Below are positions 1 to 5,212 of a DNA stretch of 6,352 bases, piece by piece; position 1 is the stretch's first letter, and each line of letters opens with the position of its first letter. A model generated the notes under the pieces. The model ran no database searches, was not told the DNA's origin, and was given only the letters and a program-made list of their open reading frames with translations. A program made the translations under genes and the position numbers. This DNA comes from Acidobacteriota bacterium. Its GTDB lineage: Bacteria > Acidobacteriota > Vicinamibacteria > Vicinamibacterales > 2-12-FULL-66-21. The stretch covers positions 1-6,352 of the forward strand of contig JAIVJE010000098.1 in NCBI GenBank assembly GCA_020200195.1, read 5' to 3'.

Positions 1-774
1 GAACGCTTGAAGGCGGAAGATTTGGTTGCCATCAAGTCACTGACCCGGCCGATGCTCGAGTTCCTCGAGCACTCCGTCCGCTCGAAGCTGAATATGCTGA
101 TCAGCGGCGGCACCGGCGCTGGTAAGACGACGCTGCTCAACGTGTTGTCAGGGTTCATCTCGGAGCGGGAGCGCATCGTCACGATCGAGGACGCCGCTGA
201 GCTCCAGCTGCATCAGGAGCACGTCGCGCGTCTCGAAACGCGGCCTCCCAACGTGGAAGGCAAGGGTGCCGTCAAACAGCGGCAGCTCTTGGTCAATGCC
301 CTGCGTATGCGTCCCGACCGCATCGTCGTCGGCGAAACGCGAGGCGAGGAAGCGCTCGACATGCTCCAGGCCATGAACACGGGCCATGACGGGTCGCTGA
401 CCACGGTTCACGCCAATACGCCGCGAGACGCGCTGTCGCGAATCGAAACGATGATCGCCATGGGCGCAACGAACCTGCCGGAGCGAGCGATGCGCCAGCA
501 GATCGCGGCGGCGATCCAGATCGTCATTCAGCAGTCCCGCATGAGCGATGGCACCCGCAAGGTGACGAGCATCTCGGAAATCACCGGCATGGAAGGTGAC
601 GTCATCACCATGCAGGAGATCTTCCTGTTCGAGAAAGTGGGCGTGGATCAGAACGGGAAGGTCATCGGACGCTTCCGCGCGACCGGTGTCCGCCCGAAGG
701 TGTGTGAGCGGCTCAAGACGGCCGGAGTGCTCTTGGCGTCCGACATGTTCGAAGGCGTGACGGAGGTACGGTGA
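1..774 (+). CDS. cpaF: CpaF/TadA-type Tad pilus secretion ATPase, C-terminal part (5' end outside window)
   Basis: This is the hexameric cytoplasmic ATPase that powers assembly of Tad/Flp pili through the TadB/TadC membrane platform. The reading frame is open from base 1 with no credible start, so the N-terminal domain lies upstream; the TTG at 7 is unlikely to be the start. Visible signatures of the secretion ATPase family (T2SSE, PF00437) are a Walker A GGTGAGKT at bases 106-129, then EDAAELQL (Asp box), the Walker B region MRPDRIVVGE, and the His box TGHDGSLTTVHAN. The tail with FRATGVRPKVCERL is typical of CpaF rather than of GspE/PilB. Family members are usually well over 400 residues, so the 257 seen here are roughly the C-terminal half. 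It is the first visible gene of a tad-like operon and its stop overlaps the tadB start. The family call is firm; the symbol follows the usual CpaF naming. Confidence 0.95.
   Translation, partial: ERLKAEDLVAIKSLTRPMLEFLEHSVRSKLNMLISGGTGAGKTTLLNVLSGFISERERIVTIEDAAELQLHQEHVARLETRPPNVEGKGAVKQRQLLVNALRMRPDRIVVGETRGEEALDMLQAMNTGHDGSLTTVHANTPRDALSRIETMIAMGATNLPERAMRQQIAAAIQIVIQQSRMSDGTRKVTSISEITGMEGDVITMQEIFLFEKVGVDQNGKVIGRFRATGVRPKVCERLKTAGVLLASDMFEGVTEVR
762..766 (+). promoter_or_regulatory. Shine-Dalgarno site deciding the tadB start
   Basis: GGAGG lies 7 bases before the ATG at 774 but only 4 before the GTG at 771. The ATG is therefore the better start. It overlaps the upstream TGA stop by one base, which suggests translational coupling to the ATPase gene. 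Confidence 0.7.
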
Positions 775-1751
775 TGGGAACTGCGATCCTGCTCGTCCTG
801 GCGTTCGTCTTCGGCGTCGCCCTGGTCGTGAGTTTGTTCATGGGCGGCTCGAAGCTGCCCGGAATGCTGCTGCGCCGGAAGCTCGACGCCCGGCTGATGG
901 AAGTGACGCAGCCGGTAGAGGCGACCCCGGATGCCGGCAAAGTCCTCGTGAAGGTTCGGCACGAAGGTCTGGTCCCAGGCCTCGACCGGGCACTCGGCGA
1001 GACGGCGCGCGGAAGCGCGATCGGCCGATGGATCGAGCAGTCAGGCGTGAAGACGAGCATCAGCAGCATGCTGCTGATCGCGACCGTGGTGGCCGTGCCG
1101 GTCGCGCTGCTGGTCGGCGCCGCCACGCGGGCGCCGTGGGGTCTGCCGCTCGGGGCCGCGATCGGTTTCTCGCTGCCGTTCATCGTTTTGAAGGTCAAGC
1201 GGGGCCGGCGGTTGCGCGCGTTCGAAGAACAGTTCCCCGAAGGGCTCGATCTCATCTCGCGGGCACTGAAGGCGGGCCATGCGTTCGCCACCGGACTGAA
1301 GATGGTCGCTGACGAGCTGCCGGAGCCGGTCGGGCCTGAGTTCAGGAAAACCTTCGACGAACAGAACTTCGGCCTGCCGCTGAAGGACGCGCTGGAGAAT
1401 CTGACTTACCGGATTCCGATCCTCGACGTTCGTTTCTTCGCGACCGCGGTGCTGATTCAGCGAGAGACGGGCGGTAACCTCTCGGAAATCCTGGAGAACC
1501 TCGCGCACGTCGTGCGGGAGCGCTTCAAGATCCTCCGTCAGGTTCGCGTCTACACGGCGCATGGCCGTCTCACCGGCTACGTGCTCCTCGCGCTGCCGGC
1601 CGTCCTCGGTATCGCGCTGTCCTTCATCAACCCGGAACACATGAACATGCTGTTTCGTGAGCGGATCGGGCAGATGCTCCTGATGACCGCGCTGGTCATG
1701 CAGACCATCGGGTTCTTCTGGATCAAGCAGGTCGTCAAGATCGAGGTGTAG
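774..1751 (+). CDS. tadB: TadB, type II secretion system F-domain inner-membrane protein
   Basis: TadB forms, with TadC, the polytopic inner-membrane platform on which the TadA/CpaF ATPase acts during pilus assembly. The 325-residue product has an N-terminal membrane helix (about residues 3-24), two helices near 97-140, and a C-terminal pair near 265-285 and 300-319. Between them lies the cytoplasmic T2SF domain (PF00482, about 153-281), recognisable from FPEGLDLISRALKAGHAF and RETGGNLSEILENLAHVVRERF. Length and topology are normal for TadB. The start was chosen as the ATG at 774 because of GGAGG spacing; a GTG one codon upstream is the alternative. It overlaps the preceding ATPase gene and is separated from tadC by one base, so all three are probably co-translated. 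The assignment as TadB rather than TadC rests on gene order and length. Confidence 0.93.
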   Translation: MGTAILLVLAFVFGVALVVSLFMGGSKLPGMLLRRKLDARLMEVTQPVEATPDAGKVLVKVRHEGLVPGLDRALGETARGSAIGRWIEQSGVKTSISSMLLIATVVAVPVALLVGAATRAPWGLPLGAAIGFSLPFIVLKVKRGRRLRAFEEQFPEGLDLISRALKAGHAFATGLKMVADELPEPVGPEFRKTFDEQNFGLPLKDALENLTYRIPILDVRFFATAVLIQRETGGNLSEILENLAHVVRERFKILRQVRVYTAHGRLTGYVLLALPAVLGIALSFINPEHMNMLFRERIGQMLLMTALVMQTIGFFWIKQVVKIEV

Positions 1752-1752
1752 C

Positions 1753-2670
1753 GTGGGAATGATGTTGCCACTTCTGGCATTCGCTTTCGGGTCCCTGATC
1801 GTGGCGGCGGCGGCCATCGCCTTTCTGCCGAACCGCGCCGTCGCCATCGACCGTCGCCTCGAGGAGCTCACGTCGCCTCGCGAAGGGCGTTCCGAGGAGG
1901 CGAAACCGCGTCTGCGCGCCTTCTGGGGCGTGGTCAAGCGGGTCGGCGAGAAGGTGCCCCGTTCGCCGAAGGAGATGGGGTCGCTTCGTCTGCGGCTCAC
2001 CCAGGCCGGGTTCCGGCGGGAAGAGGCCGTCACCACGTTCTTCGGCATCCGCATCATGTTCGCCCTGGCACTGTTCGGCCTGTTCTCGACGTCGCTCATA
2101 GCGCGTCCGAACATCATGATGGCGCTCGGCGGTCTCGGATTCGGGTACGTGCTGCCCGGCATGGTGCTGGCGCGCATGGCAAAACGGCGCGCGCACCGCA
2201 TTCGGCTGTCGCTCGCCGACGCGCTCGATCTTCTGGTGGTCAGCGTAGAAGCCGGGCTCGGGCTCGATCAGGCCCTCTCTCGCGTCGGCGTCGAGCTCGC
2301 GTTTGCCTACCCCGAGTTGTCGAGCGAATTGAAGTTGATCAATCTCGAGCTGCGGGCCGGCAAGCCGCGCGCCGAAGCGCTGCGCAACCTCGCGGATCGC
2401 ACGGGTGTCGACGACCTGAGCTCTCTCGTCACGATGCTGATACAGACGGACAAGTTCGGCACGAGCGTCGCCCAGTCGCTGCGCGTCTACTCCGAAACGC
2501 TGCGCACCAAGCGCCGCCAGCGCGCGGAGGAAGCGGCCGCGAAGACCGGCGTCAAGATGGTGTTCCCGCTCGTGTTCTGCATCTTTCCGGCGATCTGGGT
2601 AGTGACCATCGGGCCCGCGGCGATCAAGTTCATCACCGTGCTGTTCCCGCTGATCGAGAACACCAAGTAG
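1753..2670 (+). CDS. tadC: TadC, type II secretion system F-domain inner-membrane protein
   Basis: This is the second T2SF-domain platform protein of the Tad pilus machine, partner of TadB in the inner membrane. It has 305 residues. There is an N-terminal helix (about 4-25), a basic cytoplasmic stretch, two helices around 100-140, a T2SF domain around 155-280, and a final hydrophobic segment near 270-300. Diagnostic stretches are LADALDLLVVSVEAGLGLDQAL, seen at about 154-175, and the DKFGTSVAQSLRVYSETLR region at about 233-251, both typical of TadC. The GTG start follows the tadB stop by one base with GAGG at 1743-1746 inside the tadB end; in-frame ATGs at 1759 and 1762 are alternatives. No defects were seen. 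Confidence 0.92.
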   Translation: MGMMLPLLAFAFGSLIVAAAAIAFLPNRAVAIDRRLEELTSPREGRSEEAKPRLRAFWGVVKRVGEKVPRSPKEMGSLRLRLTQAGFRREEAVTTFFGIRIMFALALFGLFSTSLIARPNIMMALGGLGFGYVLPGMVLARMAKRRAHRIRLSLADALDLLVVSVEAGLGLDQALSRVGVELAFAYPELSSELKLINLELRAGKPRAEALRNLADRTGVDDLSSLVTMLIQTDKFGTSVAQSLRVYSETLRTKRRQRAEEAAAKTGVKMVFPLVFCIFPAIWVVTIGPAAIKFITVLFPLIENTK

Positions 2671-2694
2671 AAGTCGCTCCATGAAAGGGATCCG

Positions 2695-4020
2695 ATGAGC
2701 CTCGTGGCGACCGCCGAGAAACTCGAGTCGACGCCCGCGCCGCCGCCACCGCCGGCGACGATGGCTGAAACGGGGCTGCACCCCGATACGCTGGCACAGC
2801 TGCTGCTGAAGACGCTGGTCAGTGGGGAAGCCAGTGGCACCGGACTGGCCGACGCCCTTCGGCTGCCCTACTCGATTCTGGACGTGCTGATCCAGCACGC
2901 GCGCGTGGAGAAGCTCGTCGAAGTCCGCGGCGCCAGCGGCGCGGGCAACGCCGGCTATCGGTATGCGCTCACCGACCTCGGCCGCGATCGCGCGATGCAG
3001 TTTTTCGACGTGTCGCGGTATGTCGGGCCGGCGCCGGTGCCGCTCGCGCAATACAACGCGTACGTCCTCTCCTGCATGGCTGCCCGCCCGTACGTCGATA
3101 AAGAACGCCTGGCAACCGGATTCGATCAGCTCATCGTCAGCAAGGGGATGTTCGATCAGCTTGGGCCGGCGGTGAACTCCGGCAAATCGTTGTTCCTCTA
3201 CGGCGCGCCGGGCAACGGCAAAACGGTCGTGGCACAGGGCATCGGCAAGGCGCTCGGCGCCGATATGCACATTCCGTATGCGATCGACGTCGACGGTCAG
3301 ACGATCACGATGTTCGATCCCGTCAACCATGTACTCGTTTCGTCGGTGGCCGAGGCACAGAGCGTCATCACAGCATCGGTCTACGACCGGCGGTGGGAGT
3401 GCATCCGGCGGCCGGTGGTCGTCGTCGGCGGAGAGCTGACCCTCGAGATGCTCGACCTGACGTTCAACCCCATCGCCAAGTTTTACGAAGCGCCCATCCA
3501 GCTGAAGGCCAACGGCGGCGTCTTCGTCGTCGACGACTTCGGACGGCAGCGGATTCCGCCGCGCGACCTCCTCAACCGCTGGATCGTGCCGCTTGAAAGC
3601 CGCGTCGACTTCCTGACGCTCCACACAGGGCGCAAGTTCGAGATTCCGTTCAACGTCTTCATCGTGTTCGCCACGAACCTCAAGCCGGAGTCGCTGGCCG
3701 ATGAGGCGTTCCTCCGCCGCATCCCCTACAAGATTCTCGCGAAGAACCCGACCGTGGAGGAGTACTGCAGGATTTTCGAGCTGAACTGCAAGAAACGCGG
3801 GATGCCGTTCGATCCGGTCATGGTCGAGTATCTGCACCGGAAGTACTACCAGCCCCGCAGGCTGCAGATGCGCGCCTGCCATCCCCGGGATCTGGTCGAC
3901 CAGGTCGTCGACATGTGCCGGTATCAGAAGAAGACGCCGCTCATTTCCCGCGAGCTGCTGGACGCCGCCTGTGCCAGCTACTTCCTCGAGGAGACCGAAA
4001 CACAGGGAGCCGAGGCATGA
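2695..4020 (+). CDS. AAA+ ATPase with N-terminal winged-helix-like region, in the tad operon
   Basis: This is a 441-residue soluble ATP-binding protein of unassigned function. After a proline-rich linker (APPPPPP near residue 15-20) there is an alpha/beta stretch at about 28-100 with the look of a winged helix (LADALRLP, VEKLVEVRG, YRYALTDLGR). The AAA+ core follows: Walker A GAPGNGKT at 170-177, Walker B VFVVDD at 276-281, sensor-1 FIVFATN ending at N328, an arginine pair at 341-342 that could supply the finger, and a sensor-2-like HPRDL motif at 397-401. The start is ATG 2695, preceded by AAGGGA at 2685-2690. It is not the Tad motor, which is encoded upstream. It lies 24 bases after tadC and overlaps the next gene by ATGA, so a role linked to the pilus (remodelling, regulation or energising an accessory step) is inferred, not shown. 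MoxR-like AAA+ proteins are the nearest general resemblance. Confidence 0.88.
   Translation: MSLVATAEKLESTPAPPPPPATMAETGLHPDTLAQLLLKTLVSGEASGTGLADALRLPYSILDVLIQHARVEKLVEVRGASGAGNAGYRYALTDLGRDRAMQFFDVSRYVGPAPVPLAQYNAYVLSCMAARPYVDKERLATGFDQLIVSKGMFDQLGPAVNSGKSLFLYGAPGNGKTVVAQGIGKALGADMHIPYAIDVDGQTITMFDPVNHVLVSSVAEAQSVITASVYDRRWECIRRPVVVVGGELTLEMLDLTFNPIAKFYEAPIQLKANGGVFVVDDFGRQRIPPRDLLNRWIVPLESRVDFLTLHTGRKFEIPFNVFIVFATNLKPESLADEAFLRRIPYKILAKNPTVEEYCRIFELNCKKRGMPFDPVMVEYLHRKYYQPRRLQMRACHPRDLVDQVVDMCRYQKKTPLISRELLDAACASYFLEETETQGAEA
4004..4009 (+). promoter_or_regulatory. Shine-Dalgarno site deciding the methyltransferase start
   Basis: AGGGAG ends 7 bases before the ATG at 4017. It supports that ATG over an in-frame GTG/ATG-type start near 3915 that would add 34 low-complexity residues encoded entirely inside the AAA+ gene. 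Confidence 0.6.
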
Positions 4021-4736
4021 AGCGCGTCGCCGTGGCGCTCCCGCTTCGTCAGAAGCTGTTCGCCAGCGCCACCAACGTCGGCTTCGGTCTCGAAGGGCTC
4101 GCCCGGGGGCGCCAGGATACCCGCACGTCAACCGCGGAACTGGCCGACATCGCCGCGCGGATGATCATCGTGGCGCTGTTCACCTGGATGGCGGTGCATA
4201 TCGGTGCCGACTTCATGCGTACGGGGCGCCTGACGGGGCTTCTCTTGCTTGCGAGCGAGACGCTGGTCGTCGTCCTGACCGTGTTCCGACGGTCGGCAGT
4301 CATCGTTGACCGCAGCTTTCGCGCGCGCATCCTGACCGCGGTGTCGGTCATCGGTCCGCCGCTTCTCCGGCCTGGTACGGGCCTTCCGCTCGCCCCGGAG
4401 CTGCTCACAGTCGGGCTCTCGGCGTGTGGTCTGCTCGTCGTGATCGGCGGAAAGTTGTCACTCGGCCGGAGCTTCGGCCTGATGCCCGCCATCCGTGGCG
4501 TCGTGTCCGGTGGCCTGTACCGCATCGTCCGGCATCCGATTTACCTGGGGTACCTGGTGACCCACGTGGCGTTCGTCGGGGCGAATCCGACGTTGTGGAA
4601 CGTGGCCATCCTGGTTGTGGCGGACACCGCGCTGCTCGTGCGGGCGGTGTGCGAGGAACGCACTCTGTCGCACGCCGAAGAGTATCGCGCGTATAAGGAA
4701 CTCGTCCGATGGCGGGTTCTGCCGGGGGTCTTCTGA
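4017..4736 (+). CDS. Membrane methyltransferase of the isoprenylcysteine carboxyl methyltransferase / PEMT superfamily
   Basis: This is a predicted S-adenosylmethionine-dependent integral-membrane methyltransferase of 239 residues. The C-terminal half carries the family signature in order: GLYRIVRHPIYLGY (RHP at 172-174), the EER element at 213-215, spaced tyrosines at 223 and 226, and the final RWRVLP. Those residues bind the cofactor and close the active site in ICMT-type enzymes. Hydrophobic segments lie near 46-64, 72-90, 104-117, 127-146, 175-190 and 192-211. The substrate cannot be read from the sequence; bacterial members act on diverse or unknown lipids and small molecules. The start at 4017 forms an ATGA overlap with the AAA+ gene, so the two are probably translationally coupled. 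Its stop TGA is part of the first heptamer of the repeat array that follows. It could be a pilus-associated modifier or simply an operon passenger. Confidence 0.85.
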   Translation: MKRVAVALPLRQKLFASATNVGFGLEGLARGRQDTRTSTAELADIAARMIIVALFTWMAVHIGADFMRTGRLTGLLLLASETLVVVLTVFRRSAVIVDRSFRARILTAVSVIGPPLLRPGTGLPLAPELLTVGLSACGLLVVIGGKLSLGRSFGLMPAIRGVVSGGLYRIVRHPIYLGYLVTHVAFVGANPTLWNVAILVVADTALLVRAVCEERTLSHAEEYRAYKELVRWRVLPGVF

Positions 4737-4775
4737 GGAGCTAGGAGCGAGGAGCTAGAAGCCAGGAGGCAGGAG
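4734..4775 (+). repeat. Six tandem NNAGGAG heptamers at the convergent gene junction
   Basis: Read in steps of seven from 4734, the units are TGAGGAG, CTAGGAG, CGAGGAG, CTAGAAG, CCAGGAG and GCAGGAG. Five of six have a perfect AGGAG core and the fourth has one mismatch. The array starts inside the methyltransferase stop codon, fills the 18 bases between the two genes, and continues through the stop codon and last residues (ELLPPGF) of the minus-strand smr gene. It resembles tandem Shine-Dalgarno cores, but no gene on this strand starts just downstream. Confidence 0.85.
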
Positions 4776-5027
4776 CTCACGGAGCACTGCGACCGTGGCT
4801 CCCAGGTGTGACTCCCCGGCGTCCCAGAAGCGATCGACGAGCGGATGCTGTTCCAGCACGTTGTGCACCGTCCGGCGCTGAAGCCCAATTCCACGACCGT
4901 GAATCAACCTGACCTCGCGAAGGCCCGCCGCGTGGGCGGCGTTGACGTACTCTTCCACGACCGACTTGACGTCCTTCGGCTGAAACGCATGGAGGTCGAG
5001 GAATCCCTCGATTGGGACTCGGTGCAT
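4755..5027 (-). CDS. Small stand-alone Smr domain protein
   Basis: This 90-residue protein is almost entirely a Smr (small MutS-related) domain, PF01713, a fold associated with nuclease or nucleic-acid-binding activity. The conserved elements are present in order: LDLH at residues 10-13, the strand and loop RLIHGRGIG with HGRG at 43-46, and the C-terminal GATVAVL at about 76-82. Two details differ from the common form: LDLHA instead of LDLHG, and ESHLGATV where many members have a glycine-richer loop. The ATG at 5027 is the only usable start, because a TAG stop lies six codons upstream in frame; AGGAGG at 5032-5037 (minus strand) serves as ribosome binding site. The gene is convergent with the Tad operon and divergent from the transposase. 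Repeats border both ends, and an insertion-sequence-like unit begins about 20 bases before its start. The cellular role is unknown. Confidence 0.85.
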   Translation of the reverse strand: MHRVPIEGFLDLHAFQPKDVKSVVEEYVNAAHAAGLREVRLIHGRGIGLQRRTVHNVLEQHPLVDRFWDAGESHLGATVAVLRELLPPGF

Positions 5028-5046
5028 CCTGCCTCCTGACTCCTAG
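5026..5046 (-). repeat. Three NNAGGAG heptamers, inverted copy of the array beyond the smr stop
   Basis: On the minus strand these read CTAGGAG, TCAGGAG and GCAGGAT, the last running into the smr ATG. They supply the smr ribosome binding site. Compared with 4755-4775 read on the plus strand, 18 of 21 positions are identical, so the two form an inverted repeat that brackets smr exactly from stop codon to start codon. Confidence 0.85.
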
Positions 5047-5053
5047 CGGGTTA

Positions 5054-5105
5054 CCTTCAACACATCGTTGACAATGCAGCCTTCAACACATCGGTTACAA
5101 ACCAA
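5054..5105 (+). repeat. Two tandem 26-bp repeats at the left end of the IS-like unit
   Basis: Units 5054-5079 and 5080-5105 begin with the identical CCTTCAACACATCG and agree at 21 of 26 positions overall. They lie in the divergent region between smr and the transposase. Repeated end sites of this sort are known transposase-binding sites in several DDE elements; that role is inferred here from position. An operator controlling either divergent gene is the alternative. Confidence 0.7.
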
Positions 5106-5120
5106 GGAATTACCCGCGAT

Positions 5121-5151
5121 CGGTAGCCTCCCGTCAATGACGGGAGGACCG
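5121..5151 (+). promoter_or_regulatory. Hairpin masking the transposase ribosome binding site
   Basis: CCTCCCGTCA (5127-5136) and TGACGGGAGG (5138-5147) form a perfect 10-bp inverted repeat around a single A. In RNA the innermost pairs would open to give a loop. CGGT at 5121-5124 pairs further with ACCG at 5148-5151 across a two-base AG bulge. The right arm contains GGAGG (5143-5147), the ribosome binding site for the ATG at 5153, so the folded RNA would hide it. Insertion sequences such as IS10 and IS200 use this arrangement to limit transposase translation from outside transcripts. A dimer-protein operator is the alternative. Confidence 0.65.
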
Positions 5152-5152
5152 G

Positions 5153-5212
5153 ATGCGACACGCCGATGCGGAGTTGAAGCTGCGCACTCTTGCTCAGAAC
5201 CGGCAGCTGGAG
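5153..5212 (+). pseudogene. Out-of-frame transposase N-terminal remnant
   Basis: The ATG at 5153 has the best ribosome binding site in the region (GGAGG ending 5 bases upstream). It opens a frame reading MRHADAELKLRTLAQ..., which looks like a genuine charged N-terminal helix. This frame is one base out of step with the catalytic frame downstream. It stays free of stops to the window edge, but beyond about 5210 its residues are low-complexity and unlike a real protein. I read it as the original start of the transposase, cut off by an indel; a +1 shift is needed to join the catalytic frame, and no classic slippery site is visible. The end coordinate is approximate. Confidence 0.5.

Noticed and set aside
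54..70. Inverted repeat GCTCGAG-TTC-CTCGAGC near the left edge.
   Set aside because: It lies inside the ATPase coding sequence and is explained by the Leu-Glu-Phe-Leu-Glu codons.
2681..2698. Five-codon mini-ORF (MKGIR) whose TGA overlaps the AAA+ start codon.
   Set aside because: It has no ribosome binding site of its own and its body supplies the Shine-Dalgarno of the real gene. An ORF this short arises easily by chance.
3915..4016. N-terminal extension of the methyltransferase by 34 residues.
   Set aside because: It lies wholly inside the AAA+ gene, has no family similarity, and the ATG at 4017 has a good ribosome binding site and a typical ATGA overlap.
1735..4131. A 798-codon open frame on the minus strand across the end of tadB, all of tadC and the AAA+ gene.
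   Set aside because: The translation is low-complexity and rich in Arg, His, Asp and Glu, with no family motifs. It mirrors well-supported plus-strand genes. Long antisense frames without stops are expected in GC-rich coding DNA.
5068..5101. TTGACA at 5068-5073 as a -35 box for the transposase.
   Set aside because: No acceptable -10 hexamer lies at 16-18 bases; the nearest AT-rich candidate is over 20 bases away, and the motif is part of the tandem repeat.
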